Source of the DNA: Chloroflexota bacterium
Lineage (GTDB): Bacteria > Chloroflexota > Anaerolineae > Anaerolineales > Villigracilaceae
Length of the DNA: 64,000 bases
Direction: 5' to 3'
Assembly: GCA_016235425.1 (NCBI GenBank)
Contig: JACRLC010000017.1
Span: 1-64,000 of the forward strand
Shown: positions 7,670 through 16,139 of the stretch, piece by piece
Layout of the letters: each line of letters begins with the position of its first letter
Numbering within the stretch: position 1 is the stretch's first letter
Program-made: the position numbers and the translations under genes
Notes under the pieces: model-generated
The model's input: the letters and a program-made list of their open reading frames with translations, nothing else
Databases searched by the model: none
What the model was told of the DNA's origin: nothing

Positions 7670-8572
7670 ATGACCAAACTCATTTCTCTCAACGAAGCCG
7701 TTTCGAAATACGTCAGCGACGGGGATGCCGTTTACGCGGCAGGGTTCACACACCTGATCCCTTTCGCGGCGGGACACGAGATCATCCGCCTCAAAAAACG
7801 GGACCTGGTACTTGCGCGCGCCACACCGGATTTGATCTACGACCAGATGGCCGCGGCAAACTGCGCACGCAAAGTCATTTTCTCGTACATGGGAAATCCC
7901 GGCGTGGGGTCGCTTCGGATCGTGCGTTCTGCCATCGAGCAGGGCAAACTCGAATGGGAGGAATACTCGCACTTCGGCATGATTACGCGCTTGCAAGCGG
8001 GCGCCTCGGGCCTGCCCTTCCTCCCGATGAACCAAACCGGCGCGGCCGACCTTGAAAGATCAAATCCAAACATCAAGCGCATCCCTGATCCGTACGGCGG
8101 CAAGGATGTGATCGTCGTGCCTGCGCTGAATCCCGACGTAGCCATCGTCCACGTGCAACGCGCGGATGCGCAGGGCAACTCGCATCTGTGGGGCATCATC
8201 GGCGAACAGAAGGAAGCCGCCTTCGCCGCGAAGAAGGTCATCGTCACCGCGGAAGAGATCGTGGACGAATCCGTCATCCGTTCCGACCCAAACCGCACCA
8301 TGATCCCCGGCATCGTCGTCGACGCGGTGTGCCACGTTCCGCACGCCTGTCATCCCTCTTACGCACAGGGATATTACGACCGCGACAACGAGTTCTATCT
8401 CTCCTGGGATAAGATCAGCGAGTCGGCGGATTCGGTCAAGTCATATCTCGATGAGTGGGTCTATGGCGTGAAGGACCGCGAAGAGTACTGGGAAAAACTC
8501 GGCACGAAGACTCACAAAAGACTCGAAGTTCCAGACCTAATGAGCCAGCCGATCAATTACGGGAAGTATTGA
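7670..8572 (+). CDS. CoA-transferase family protein, subunit A (glutaconate CoA-transferase/IpdA-like)
   Basis: 300 residues. The opening DGDAVYAAGFTHLIPFAAGHEIIR, the segment RATPDLIYDQM and the core VPALNPDVAIVHVQRADAQG are typical of the alpha subunits of glutaconate-type CoA-transferases and of IpdA, the steroid-ring hydrolase subunit that shares this fold. The matching beta subunit lies 2.6 kb downstream at 11205, which is unusual because these genes are normally adjacent. Substrate unknown: the family includes glutaconate, 3-oxoacid and ring-opening hydrolase activities. In operon with the small membrane protein before it. Confidence 0.85.
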   Translation: MTKLISLNEAVSKYVSDGDAVYAAGFTHLIPFAAGHEIIRLKKRDLVLARATPDLIYDQMAAANCARKVIFSYMGNPGVGSLRIVRSAIEQGKLEWEEYSHFGMITRLQAGASGLPFLPMNQTGAADLERSNPNIKRIPDPYGGKDVIVVPALNPDVAIVHVQRADAQGNSHLWGIIGEQKEAAFAAKKVIVTAEEIVDESVIRSDPNRTMIPGIVVDAVCHVPHACHPSYAQGYYDRDNEFYLSWDKISESADSVKSYLDEWVYGVKDREEYWEKLGTKTHKRLEVPDLMSQPINYGKY

Positions 8573-8574
8573 GT

Positions 8575-9106
8575 CCGCTAATCTTCGCAAATCGGCGCTA
8601 ATCTTTTAATGGCAAGGAGGCAGTGATGACAGAGTTACTTTACAAGGATGAAGTATATGCGATTGTTGGCGCGGCGATGGAAGTCTACAATCAGTTGGGG
8701 CCGGGCTTTGGCGAAGCAATTTATCAGGAGGCATTGGAAATCGAATCGGATGCCCGCAAGTTGCCAAACAATCCCCAGCAGGAAATTTACATTGATTACA
8801 AAGGCACGAAATTGAAGCAGTTCTTCAAACCGGATTTTATCTATTACGACAAGATCATTGCCGAAATCAAAGCCCTGGACCGTTTAACATCGAGAGAAGA
8901 GGCACAATTGCTCAATTACCTAAAAGCCACCGGACTACCAGTAGGCATACTCATCAACTTCGGTCGTGAAAATGACTTGGAATGGAAACGTATGGTTCTC
9001 ACGCAACGAAAATCCAACAGAACTCCAAAAGTCATTATCCCTCCGTGTTCACCGCGCGTCAACGACCCAAAACCAATTAGCGAAGATTAGTGTGGATTAG
9101 CGGATG
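8575..9106. repeat. Inverted repeats flanking the GxxExxY gene
   Basis: A TCCGCTAATC... arm at about 8576-8605 and its imperfect inverted partner ending GGATTAGCGGATG at about 9076-9106 bracket the GxxExxY gene. The arms begin right after the stop of the upstream gene and run up to the ATG of the downstream gene. This looks like a roughly 530-bp cassette. Confidence 0.5.
8626..9090 (+). CDS. GxxExxY protein
   Basis: 154 residues, belonging to the uncharacterised GxxExxY family. The naming motif is present as Gly27-x-x-Glu30-x-x-Tyr33 in GPGFGEAIYQEAL. The later segment FFKPDFIYYD followed by IIAEIKAL resembles the D...ExK core of PD-(D/E)XK nucleases, so a nuclease-like fold is often suggested, but no activity is established. 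The ATG at 8626 is preferred over the GTG one codon earlier because AAGGAGG is well placed. The 3' end (from about residue 130) is basic and Pro-rich. The gene and its repeat flanks interrupt the CoA-transferase neighbourhood, consistent with insertion. Confidence 0.85.
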   Translation: MTELLYKDEVYAIVGAAMEVYNQLGPGFGEAIYQEALEIESDARKLPNNPQQEIYIDYKGTKLKQFFKPDFIYYDKIIAEIKALDRLTSREEAQLLNYLKATGLPVGILINFGRENDLEWKRMVLTQRKSNRTPKVIIPPCSPRVNDPKPISED

Positions 9107-9979
9107 AAACACTTTGATCTTGGCGGAACGGGCGCGCCGCTTCACTTCCTCCATGCCAACGGTTACCCGCCCGATTGTTACAAGCCGTTGTTTGAAATCT
9201 TGCAAACAGAATATCGTGTCTTCGGAATGCATCTTCGCCCGTTGTGGCCGGATGCGAAGATGGATGAACTCAAGGATTGGCATCCACTGTCGGACGACTT
9301 GCTCCGCTTCCTATCAATTCGTCCTGAGCGAAGTCGAAGGACATCCGCTTCGACTTCGCTCAGCGCGGAGGAACCCATTATCGGAGTTGGTCATTCCATC
9401 GGAGGCATCGTCACTTTGCGCGCGGCATTGCGCGACCCGCAGAAATTCCGCGCGCTGGTATTGCTCGACCCAGTGCTGTTCCCACCCCATTTCATCGCGA
9501 CGTGGAATCTGGCAAGACTGCTTGGCGTCGGATATCGCATCCATCCGTTGATTCCCAGCACGTTGAAGCGCCGCCGCGAGTTCGATAATCTTGAACTCGT
9601 CTTTCGCGGCTACCGAAACCGAAAAATCTTTCGATATTTTTCAGATGAAAATCTGCGAGCCTACATTACAGGCATGACCAGACCGAAAGCGGATGGAGGC
9701 TACGAACTGATCTTTTCACCGGAATGGGAGGCGCACATCTATTACACGGGCGTTTGGCGCGACATGGAACTTTGGCGCGATCTAAAAAACCTCCAGGTTC
9801 CCACCCTCATCATCCGCGGCGCGGAAACGGATACATTCTGGGAGAGCGCGGCAAAGCTCGTTAAACGGAAGCAGGCCAAGGTCCGAATTGAAGCGGTCAG
9901 TCAGTCCACGCATCTCGTTCCACTGGAACGTCCGCGGGAAGTCTTTGAAATCATGCAGTCGTTTTTAAACGGGATATAA
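9104..9979 (+). CDS. Alpha/beta hydrolase with a repeat-encoded insert
   Basis: 291 residues. An alpha/beta-hydrolase fold is shown by the oxyanion region FLHANGYPPDCY, the nucleophile elbow GVGHSIGG (Ser98), the acid region LIIRGAETD and the His in STHLVPLERP. Substrate unknown. Residues about 72-90, just before the strand leading to the nucleophile, are low-complexity and Arg/Ser-rich. Their codons contain a perfect 16-bp inverted repeat (9324-9363), so a palindromic repeat seems to have entered the frame without breaking it. The start overlaps the right arm of the GxxExxY cassette. Confidence 0.85.
   Translation: MKHFDLGGTGAPLHFLHANGYPPDCYKPLFEILQTEYRVFGMHLRPLWPDAKMDELKDWHPLSDDLLRFLSIRPERSRRTSASTSLSAEEPIIGVGHSIGGIVTLRAALRDPQKFRALVLLDPVLFPPHFIATWNLARLLGVGYRIHPLIPSTLKRRREFDNLELVFRGYRNRKIFRYFSDENLRAYITGMTRPKADGGYELIFSPEWEAHIYYTGVWRDMELWRDLKNLQVPTLIIRGAETDTFWESAAKLVKRKQAKVRIEAVSQSTHLVPLERPREVFEIMQSFLNGI
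9324..9363. repeat. Perfect palindromic repeat inside a coding sequence
   Basis: CTGAGCGAAGTCGAAG (9324-9339) and its exact inverse CTTCGACTTCGCTCAG (9348-9363) with an 8-base loop. Related sequences occur between genes at about 23990-24015, 45240-45262 and 48162-48192. Confidence 0.85.
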
Positions 9980-9987
9980 ATCTTTGT

Positions 9988-10995
9988 TCATTTAGGCGGC
10001 AAACAGCGTTGCGGTTCCTGACCTGTTCCGGTAAAGCCATACGCTTCGCGGCAGACGTTATCCACGGCGTACAAAGCCTTGAGCGGATAAAACTCTTCGT
10101 TCCTTTCGGGTGAACCTGCTTCAGCTTCGGTAAAGCGATCCACGTAATCGAGGTCGGCGATGCTCTTCAATCCCGCATCCGCGATCACGCCGCACATAAA
10201 GCGATTTTCCGCCAGCGCCAGCTTAAATGCGAACTGCACAGTAGCATACTTTCCCGCGTTCACGCGCACCCACGCCAGGTCGGGGTCGTCTTCCGGCCCG
10301 CGCCCGCCGTCGAAGATGACCGTATCATATCCATCGCCGGGCAGGGGCGCATCCGATCTTTCCGCGGAGAGGCCGCCGGTATCATGGTTCGTATCCTGAA
10401 CCACCTGCACATTGTCGGCTGTCCAATCAACGCTGTAGGGCGGGCGGGCGGCGATAATGTAATCGCCGAAGCCGTCCGCGTCGGTATCCAACTCCACTGC
10501 ATAATTAATGCCGATCGCGTTATTCGGGTTCGTACCGACGAGTTCAATCGAGATGTAATAGAACTTTTCATCCTTGCTCAAGTTGTAACTTGCAATATCC
10601 AGGTCTGGGATGTAAGTCATATCCTGCGTGAAGGGACGTTCAAAGAGATTAATCTTGTAAGAATCGCCGTAAGGTGCGCGCTTCTCGGCGGCGTTATCCA
10701 CAGACACAACGTCATTGACCAGCTTGCCTGTCTTCACAGAGGTCGTTGGAATTAACACATGCGAAACAGCGATTGTTGGCGTGGGCAGTTCGGTTGTGGG
10801 CGAAGGGACTGCCGTCTCGGTAACGGGTTCGGCCTGCGTGACGGAAGCAACAATGACCACGGGCGTGTCTGTGACGGTCGCGGTAACCGGTTCCCCTCCC
10901 GGATTTGCAGAAAGCCCCGGCAGGTTACACGCCAGCGCAACGAGCATAAGAATGAAGCCAGATACAACAAAGGGTTTACGGCGAAAGGTTTTCAT
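9988..10995 (-). CDS. Lipoprotein with a Thr/Pro linker and a C-terminal beta-rich domain
   Basis: 335 residues from the ATG at 10993-10995, which has GAGGAG upstream; an in-frame ATG seven codons earlier lacks this. An export signal ends at a lipobox-like LVALAC, followed by a Val/Thr/Pro-rich linker (about 30-85). The remaining part contains LDTDADGFGDYIIAARPP and other Asp-rich strands resembling calcium-binding secreted domains. No named family recognised. Probably an outer-face lipoprotein. It is convergent with the hydrolase (nine bases between stops) and divergent from CoA-transferase subunit B. Confidence 0.75.
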   Translation of the reverse strand: MKTFRRKPFVVSGFILMLVALACNLPGLSANPGGEPVTATVTDTPVVIVASVTQAEPVTETAVPSPTTELPTPTIAVSHVLIPTTSVKTGKLVNDVVSVDNAAEKRAPYGDSYKINLFERPFTQDMTYIPDLDIASYNLSKDEKFYYISIELVGTNPNNAIGINYAVELDTDADGFGDYIIAARPPYSVDWTADNVQVVQDTNHDTGGLSAERSDAPLPGDGYDTVIFDGGRGPEDDPDLAWVRVNAGKYATVQFAFKLALAENRFMCGVIADAGLKSIADLDYVDRFTEAEAGSPERNEEFYPLKALYAVDNVCREAYGFTGTGQEPQRCLPPK

Positions 10996-11167
10996 GGGTG
11001 TTCTCCTCGCTGTCAATTATCCTTCTTTTTAAAATTTGAATCAATGGTTATTGCTTCCTTTCTTCCACCCTTTCTCCCTTGTCAGGCAAGGCGTCTTCAG
11101 GCAAAATAGTCCCGGCGGCGATGCGCGCTCCGCATCTTCGCAACACGACATCATGCCGCGACAAAGG

Positions 11168-11183
11168 GCGACATAAATGTCGC
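11168..11183. promoter_or_regulatory. Perfect palindrome upstream of CoA-transferase subunit B
   Basis: GCGACAT-AA-ATGTCGC, 22 bases before the ATG at 11205 and just ahead of the ACGAGGAAAC ribosome-binding region. It could be an operator or a leader hairpin. No regulator is identified. Confidence 0.4.
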
Positions 11184-11204
11184 AATACAAAATTACGAGG
11201 AAAC

Positions 11205-11972
11205 ATGAACTATTCTTCAGCAGAATTGATGATCATCAACGCCGCGCGTTTATTGCGTGACGGCGATGTGGTATTTGTCGGGGTCGGTCAACCCAATCTT
11301 GCGTGCAATCTTGCCAAGCGCACGCACGCGCCGAATCTGGTGATGATCTACGAAGCGGGCGTGATCGGCGCGGAGCCTGCGCGGCTTCCGCTTTCCATCG
11401 GCGACCCAACGCTCGTGAGCGGTTCGTTGTCCGTGGTAAGCATGTACGATATTTTCGCGAACTACCTGCAACGCGGCAACGTGGACGTGGGTTTCATGGG
11501 CGGCGCGCAAATTGACAAATACGGCAACATCAACGCGACCGTGATCGGCGGATACGATCATCCCAAAGTGCGCCTGCCCGGCTCCGGCGGTTCACAGGAG
11601 ATCGCGGCCTGGGCAAATCGTTGTTACATCATGACGCCGCACCAGAAACGCCGCTTCCCCGAAAAAGTGGAATTCATGACGTCCGCCGGGGCCATTGGCG
11701 GCAGGGGCGACCGCGAGAAAGCCGGTTTGCGCGGCAAAGGCATGCTTGCGGTGGTAACGGATATCGGCATGATGGAGCCCGATGAAACAGGAGAAATGAT
11801 ATTGACCGCGTTGCACCCCGGCAAAACCGTTGAAGAAGCCAAAGCAAACACAGGCTGGGATTTAAAAACCACACCGCAAGTGAGGGTGACCGAGCTTGTT
11901 ACAGAGAATGAATTACGGATTCTGCGCGAAGAGCTTGACCCGACAGGAATTTACCTGAAGAGCGGCGCATAA
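11205..11972 (+). CDS. CoA-transferase family protein, subunit B (glutaconate CoA-transferase/IpdB-like)
   Basis: 255 residues. FVGVGQPNLACNLAKRTHAPN, YEAGVIGAEPARLPLSIGDP, FMGGAQIDKYGNIN, LPGSGGSQEIAAWA and LTALHPGKTVEEA match the beta subunits of the glutaconate CoA-transferase/IpdB group. The Glu in YEAGVIG lies in the region where CoA-transferase beta subunits carry the catalytic Glu. Whether it acts as transferase or, like IpdAB, as hydrolase cannot be decided. The start at 11205 follows GAGGAAAC; the in-frame extension upstream covers the leader palindrome. Its partner subunit is at 7670. Confidence 0.87.
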   Translation: MNYSSAELMIINAARLLRDGDVVFVGVGQPNLACNLAKRTHAPNLVMIYEAGVIGAEPARLPLSIGDPTLVSGSLSVVSMYDIFANYLQRGNVDVGFMGGAQIDKYGNINATVIGGYDHPKVRLPGSGGSQEIAAWANRCYIMTPHQKRRFPEKVEFMTSAGAIGGRGDREKAGLRGKGMLAVVTDIGMMEPDETGEMILTALHPGKTVEEAKANTGWDLKTTPQVRVTELVTENELRILREELDPTGIYLKSGA

Positions 11973-11997
11973 ATAAACACAGTAACTCCAAGCTCAT

Positions 11998-12140
11998 GAA
12001 TTTAGCCGCGAATTTCACGAATTAGCGCAGATTATAAAATTCAACTACAAGAATGAGCCTCTCGACATAAATTGGCCGACTCATTATCTGAGTCGGCCAA
12101 ATCCGTGTAAATCGGTGAAATCCGTGGCTAAACCTTTGAA
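11998..12140. repeat. Long imperfect palindromic element with an internal hairpin
   Basis: The left arm starting TTTAGCCGCGAATTTCACG (about 12000-12035) is imperfectly inverted at about 12100-12137 (ending CCGTGGCTAAACC). Between them TTGGCCGACT...AGTCGGCCAA (about 12072-12099) forms a terminator-like hairpin. A partial copy of the right half is at about 32928-32982. Confidence 0.65.
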
Positions 12141-12173
12141 AAATTAAATATTGGAAGGAGTTGTGGTTTCAAT

Positions 12174-14066
12174 TTACTTCGACACCGCGCATCGAAAGCC
12201 AACGTACGCACCATAGTAGCCTGCGTCCAGCTTGAAGCGCGTGTCGGTGCGGACATTTCCGCTGTTGCCGCCAAATAGATGCCATGAGCCGCCGCGCGCC
12301 ATGCGGTCGCCTAATGCGTCAGGGTCTTCACGTCCATCCGCGGGGTCATACGGATAGAATTTAAATAAACTGCTCGTCCACTCCCACACATTACCCGACA
12401 TGCCGTACACGCCATAGACGCTTTGTCCTTTTTCATATTGATCCACCGGAGCCGTATCGCCAACACAGCCGGAGAGATTCGCAAAACTGCAATCGGGTTC
12501 ATCGGTTCCCCAGGGATATGGACGCCCGTCCGTGCCGCGTGCGGCTTTTTCCCATTCGGCTTCCGTGGGCAGGCGTGCGCCTCTCCATTCACAGTAGGTT
12601 TTCGCCATCTTCCAATCAACGTAGATCACCGGGTAATTGGCATAGACCGAGTTTTTGTAATAAGAGGATCGTGTGGCAGATCCCAACTGCAGCGGCCTCC
12701 TGCATTCAACCGCATAGACACATGCGTCGTACATTTCGTTGGTGACTTCAAATTTATCAATATAGAACGCTTCCATGTCAACTGTGAGAGCAGGGCGCGA
12801 ATCCAAATCACCGCTGTTGTCATCGCCCATGGTAAATTCCCCGGCAGGGATGAGGCGCATGGGAACGTTTTTGCTGTCCTTGATCTCAAGCGGGATGGGG
12901 GTTCCGGTGGGAAGAAGCGTATTCGTCGGTACGCCGGTCGGCTGGATCGTTTCTGTGGGAGGAATCTCGGTCGCTATGGATGAAGGAGTCGCTTGCTGGG
13001 TGGGAGTCGGCGCGGCGAACATGCCAGGGTTGGCGCTTACCAGCCAGTATCCACCGGAAGCGACAAGAACCGCGAGCACACCGAAAACCATCGTCAGGGC
13101 GAGAAATGTTTTTTTACGGCGGGCAGGTTGAAGGTCCGAGGGTGAAGCGGGGGTTCGACTTCGTTCGACCTTGCCGGTCATTTGCTCGCGCAGTCGTTCG
13201 GTCTTAATGGTCGAAGCGGAAACTTCCCTGCCGGCCAGTAAATTCTGCAATTCATCCGCAAAGGAGCACACATCGGGATAACGATCCTCCGGCTTTTTGG
13301 CAAGCACTTTGAGCAGTACCGATTCCACATTTTGCGGCAGGTCTGGAACATATTGTTTTGGAAGCGGCAGAGATTCAGTGGCCTGTTTGAGCAGGACGCC
13401 CGCCGGAGTATCGGCAATGTATGGCCTGTATCCGGTAATCATTTCATAGAGAACCACCCCCAGCGAATATAGATCGGACTGCGCCGTGGTTTGCCCCGTC
13501 CATTGTTCGGGGGCCATATAATCGGGTGTGCCAAGCCCCGTGCCCGAGGTGGTTAAATTTGTGGATTCTTTATTCTTGTCCTCGAACAACTTTACCAGCC
13601 CAAAATCGGTTAACATGGGCTGGCCATCTTCAGTCATCAAAATATTGGATGGCTTGACATCCCGATTGATAATATTATGGCTGTGGACATATTCCAACGC
13701 GCGGGCAATGGGAAGGATAAGTTGTATTGCCTCCCGCCAGGGCATGGGTTTTCCAAGACGTTGTTTGAGCGTGCCGCCAGGCAAATAGACCATGACCAGA
13801 TATGGCTGGCCTTCATATTCGCCATAGTCAATAACGCCAACAATGTTGGGATGTGACAATCTGCCCAATGCTTTGGCTTCGCGCTCAAAACGTTTGAGCA
13901 ACATTTCGATTTCTTCAGGTGGAAAGGCCGAGCGGCGAATTACTTTTATGGCAACTTCGCGTTCAAGGCGTGTGTCGTGGGCCTTGTACACGGTTGCCAT
14001 ACCGCCCTCCCCGAGGAGTTCAAGAATATGATAACGCCCAAAATTTTGACCAATCAGCCCCGACAT
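12174..14066 (-). CDS. Transmembrane Ser/Thr protein kinase with a C-terminal FGE-sulfatase (SUMF1-like) domain
   Basis: 630 residues from the ATG at 14064-14066, preceded by AAAAAGGA. Cytoplasmic Hanks-type kinase (about 10-280): Gly loop [10 protein letters not shown] (19-28), Lys41, DFGLVK (154-159) and APEQW. The catalytic loop reads INRDVKPSN, so the usual HRD His is Asn, while the catalytic Asp136 is present. Then a linker, one membrane helix (about 322-342), a Thr/Pro-rich stretch and an outside domain of the formylglycine-generating-enzyme/SUMF1 fold with [30 protein letters not shown] and RMARGGSW. In kinases such a domain is probably a binding module; enzymatic activity is not shown. 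Divergent from the gene at 14223. Confidence 0.9.
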   Translation of the reverse strand: MSGLIGQNFGRYHILELLGEGGMATVYKAHDTRLEREVAIKVIRRSAFPPEEIEMLLKRFEREAKALGRLSHPNIVGVIDYGEYEGQPYLVMVYLPGGTLKQRLGKPMPWREAIQLILPIARALEYVHSHNIINRDVKPSNILMTEDGQPMLTDFGLVKLFEDKNKESTNLTTSGTGLGTPDYMAPEQWTGQTTAQSDLYSLGVVLYEMITGYRPYIADTPAGVLLKQATESLPLPKQYVPDLPQNVESVLLKVLAKKPEDRYPDVCSFADELQNLLAGREVSASTIKTERLREQMTGKVERSRTPASPSDLQPARRKKTFLALTMVFGVLAVLVASGGYWLVSANPGMFAAPTPTQQATPSSIATEIPPTETIQPTGVPTNTLLPTGTPIPLEIKDSKNVPMRLIPAGEFTMGDDNSGDLDSRPALTVDMEAFYIDKFEVTNEMYDACVYAVECRRPLQLGSATRSSYYKNSVYANYPVIYVDWKMAKTYCEWRGARLPTEAEWEKAARGTDGRPYPWGTDEPDCSFANLSGCVGDTAPVDQYEKGQSVYGVYGMSGNVWEWTSSLFKFYPYDPADGREDPDALGDRMARGGSWHLFGGNSGNVRTDTRFKLDAGYYGAYVGFRCAVSK

Positions 14067-14222
14067 GGGTTTTTCCTTTTTCATTGTAATGGGTGTGTCA
14101 GACGGGTTAATTATAAGCCACATTGAGAATCAGTAAATTACAAAAGCGTGGGTAATTACCGGAATTTTCCTAATGTAACAGGGACAAAAATCAGATAAAA
14201 TCTGAATGTCCCATGTTCAGGG

Positions 14223-15185
14223 ATGGCTGACATGCCAGAACAAATACTGCCACGTTTCTTTCCGCAAAATGCCAGGATCAGCAGGAGCGGCGGCTTCGCC
14301 GAAATGGAATCTCGCATCCGCGAGGAACATGCCAGCGGACTGATCGAGGTCCAGTTGAATACAGGCCGGCGGGCCTACCTTCTTTTTGGAAGCGGCGCCA
14401 TTGCGGGGGCCTATATTGTTGAAGACAGCTCGAGCAAACCAATATCCGTTGCAGAACTTACCGCATCCGCTGGCTGGGAAGAATTCCCACACATCACTTT
14501 TCACCTGCCAGACATGGCAAGCCGAATGGCCTGGCTGTCTCTTGAATCGCAAACGCAGAATGAATTCAAGATAGGAAACGCAGAAGAGTGGGATAAACAA
14601 ATGCGTCAGTGGAAGGCAGAGCGTTGGAACGGACTCATTGAAATTGGGTCACGCGACTTCAATGGCTTCCTGATCTTGTGGCGGGGTGAAGTATTGAATT
14701 CCGAAAGCATTTTTTCCCACGCGCAGGGATTTACCGCCAGCATCCCCTCCGCCGAAGATTTGGCGGGAAATCCCTGGAGAGTTTTAAGTTACACCATTTC
14801 AACCGATTCGCTGGCGTTTCACTGTTTCCTTCTCCGCCAGGGATCGGAATGGTGGGGCCACAAGATATTAAGTCACTATCAGGACATGGTTGGCCGGAAA
14901 CTTTTGCAGATCCTGGATCACGAACTGAACGTCCTGATCGAACCCTGGCATTGGAATATTTCGTTCGCAAACGACACGCTGATGGACGCACATTTCTTTG
15001 CCCGCCCAGCCGACGCCGCGGATGCGTATCGAACCTTGTTTATGGAAATGGGCGCACACATGAACTTTGTGATCGGAGATACGCTCACGCGGCGCATCCT
15101 GAACGAAACCTTTGCCCAGGTGGACCCGCAGGAACGCGCCGCCCTTGAAACGCAAAGATTGATCCCGGCGGCATTCTCGGATTGA
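14223..15185 (+). CDS. Unknown soluble protein in a signalling cluster
   Basis: 320 residues with no signal peptide or membrane segment. Two similar stretches are visible: ASGLIEVQLNTGRRAYLLFG with GAIAGAYIVED (about 39-69) and WNGLIEIGSRDFNGFLILWRG with EVLNSESIF (about 140-170). They resemble the strand pattern GxIxVxxxxGxxxLxFxxGxI of effector domains of the PATAN/DUF4388 kind, but I cannot assign a family. A TAAAAT box at 14196-14201 gives a short leader. Six bases separate it from the next gene, so it heads a probable operon 14223-18877 with two membrane proteins and a kinase. Confidence 0.65.
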   Translation: MADMPEQILPRFFPQNARISRSGGFAEMESRIREEHASGLIEVQLNTGRRAYLLFGSGAIAGAYIVEDSSSKPISVAELTASAGWEEFPHITFHLPDMASRMAWLSLESQTQNEFKIGNAEEWDKQMRQWKAERWNGLIEIGSRDFNGFLILWRGEVLNSESIFSHAQGFTASIPSAEDLAGNPWRVLSYTISTDSLAFHCFLLRQGSEWWGHKILSHYQDMVGRKLLQILDHELNVLIEPWHWNISFANDTLMDAHFFARPADAADAYRTLFMEMGAHMNFVIGDTLTRRILNETFAQVDPQERAALETQRLIPAAFSD

Positions 15186-15191
15186 ACAAAA

Positions 15192-16070
15192 ATGAATGAA
15201 ACGACTCAACAATCCCGCAAGCGCAAGTCCCCGCCCATCTTTTGGTGGAGCGCGGGGATGTCCGTCATTTTGCTGGCAATGCTGACATGGGTTTATTACG
15301 CCGAACCCTTAAATGAACTTGCATCAGAATATTGGAATGACAAGGTGGTGGATGCGCTCAACCTGATCGCGGCTGTGGCCGCCGCGGCATTGTCTGCCAT
15401 GTTTGCGCGTCAATTCGGGACCGGGGAGAGGCCGCGCCGCATCTGGCTGGCTTTTTCAATCGGATGGTGGTGCTGGGTAGCCGGGGAATTAAGCGGCTTT
15501 ATTTACGACTTGTATTATTACGAATCCGGATATCCGGATTTAACCCTGATCGATCTGTGCTGGTCTCTGGGATATTTTTTCTTCGGCCTTTCCCTCTATT
15601 ATCAATTCAGGCTGATCTATGGTTCGACCCAGAAACGCAAAACCATCATCTACTTCCTGCTCCTCGGCCTGGGTTTGATCGTCACATTGGGGTTGACGCA
15701 ACTGGCATTGCAGTTTGGCCTCGGAGAGGGCATCGGTTGGTTCGCCCTCTATCTCGCCGTCCTTTATCCCGTCTTTGACCTGGCCGAGGGCGCCGCCGCC
15801 ATCTGGCTGTCATTCCTTTTTGGGCGCGGACAGTGGGGGCGTCCCTGGTGGGGATTGATCGCTTTTGCCGTTGCGGACGGCATCAACATCTATTTCTGGA
15901 TCGGCGGATATGAACGGCTGCCTGAAAACACCGCGCTAATTCTCGATGTATTCTCAACGACCATGTACGCGGCAGGATATCTTGTCACAGCGCTGGCATT
16001 GCTGTCTAATTATCTGATGATGCGTCACGTGACCGTCAGAACACAAAAATTGCAGCCCGACACGGCCTAA
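15192..16070 (+). CDS. Polytopic membrane protein of unknown function
   Basis: 292 residues with about eight hydrophobic helices, a short basic N-terminus (SRKRKSPP) and a cytoplasmic C-terminal tail. Aromatic and acidic residues recur in the loops (GFIYDLYYYESGYPD, FWIGGYERLPEN). The pattern resembles sensory membrane domains found in front of kinases or cyclases, but no effector domain is attached. No family recognised. It lies six bases after the preceding gene and shortly before a CPBP protease and a membrane kinase, which suggests a joint membrane signalling role. Confidence 0.65.
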   Translation: MNETTQQSRKRKSPPIFWWSAGMSVILLAMLTWVYYAEPLNELASEYWNDKVVDALNLIAAVAAAALSAMFARQFGTGERPRRIWLAFSIGWWCWVAGELSGFIYDLYYYESGYPDLTLIDLCWSLGYFFFGLSLYYQFRLIYGSTQKRKTIIYFLLLGLGLIVTLGLTQLALQFGLGEGIGWFALYLAVLYPVFDLAEGAAAIWLSFLFGRGQWGRPWWGLIAFAVADGINIYFWIGGYERLPENTALILDVFSTTMYAAGYLVTALALLSNYLMMRHVTVRTQKLQPDTA

Positions 16071-16139
16071 GGTCATTTGCAAAGGGCCATCCAGCCGTTC
16101 GCGCATTTCACAGCCCAAACGATCACACCGGAGGACAAA

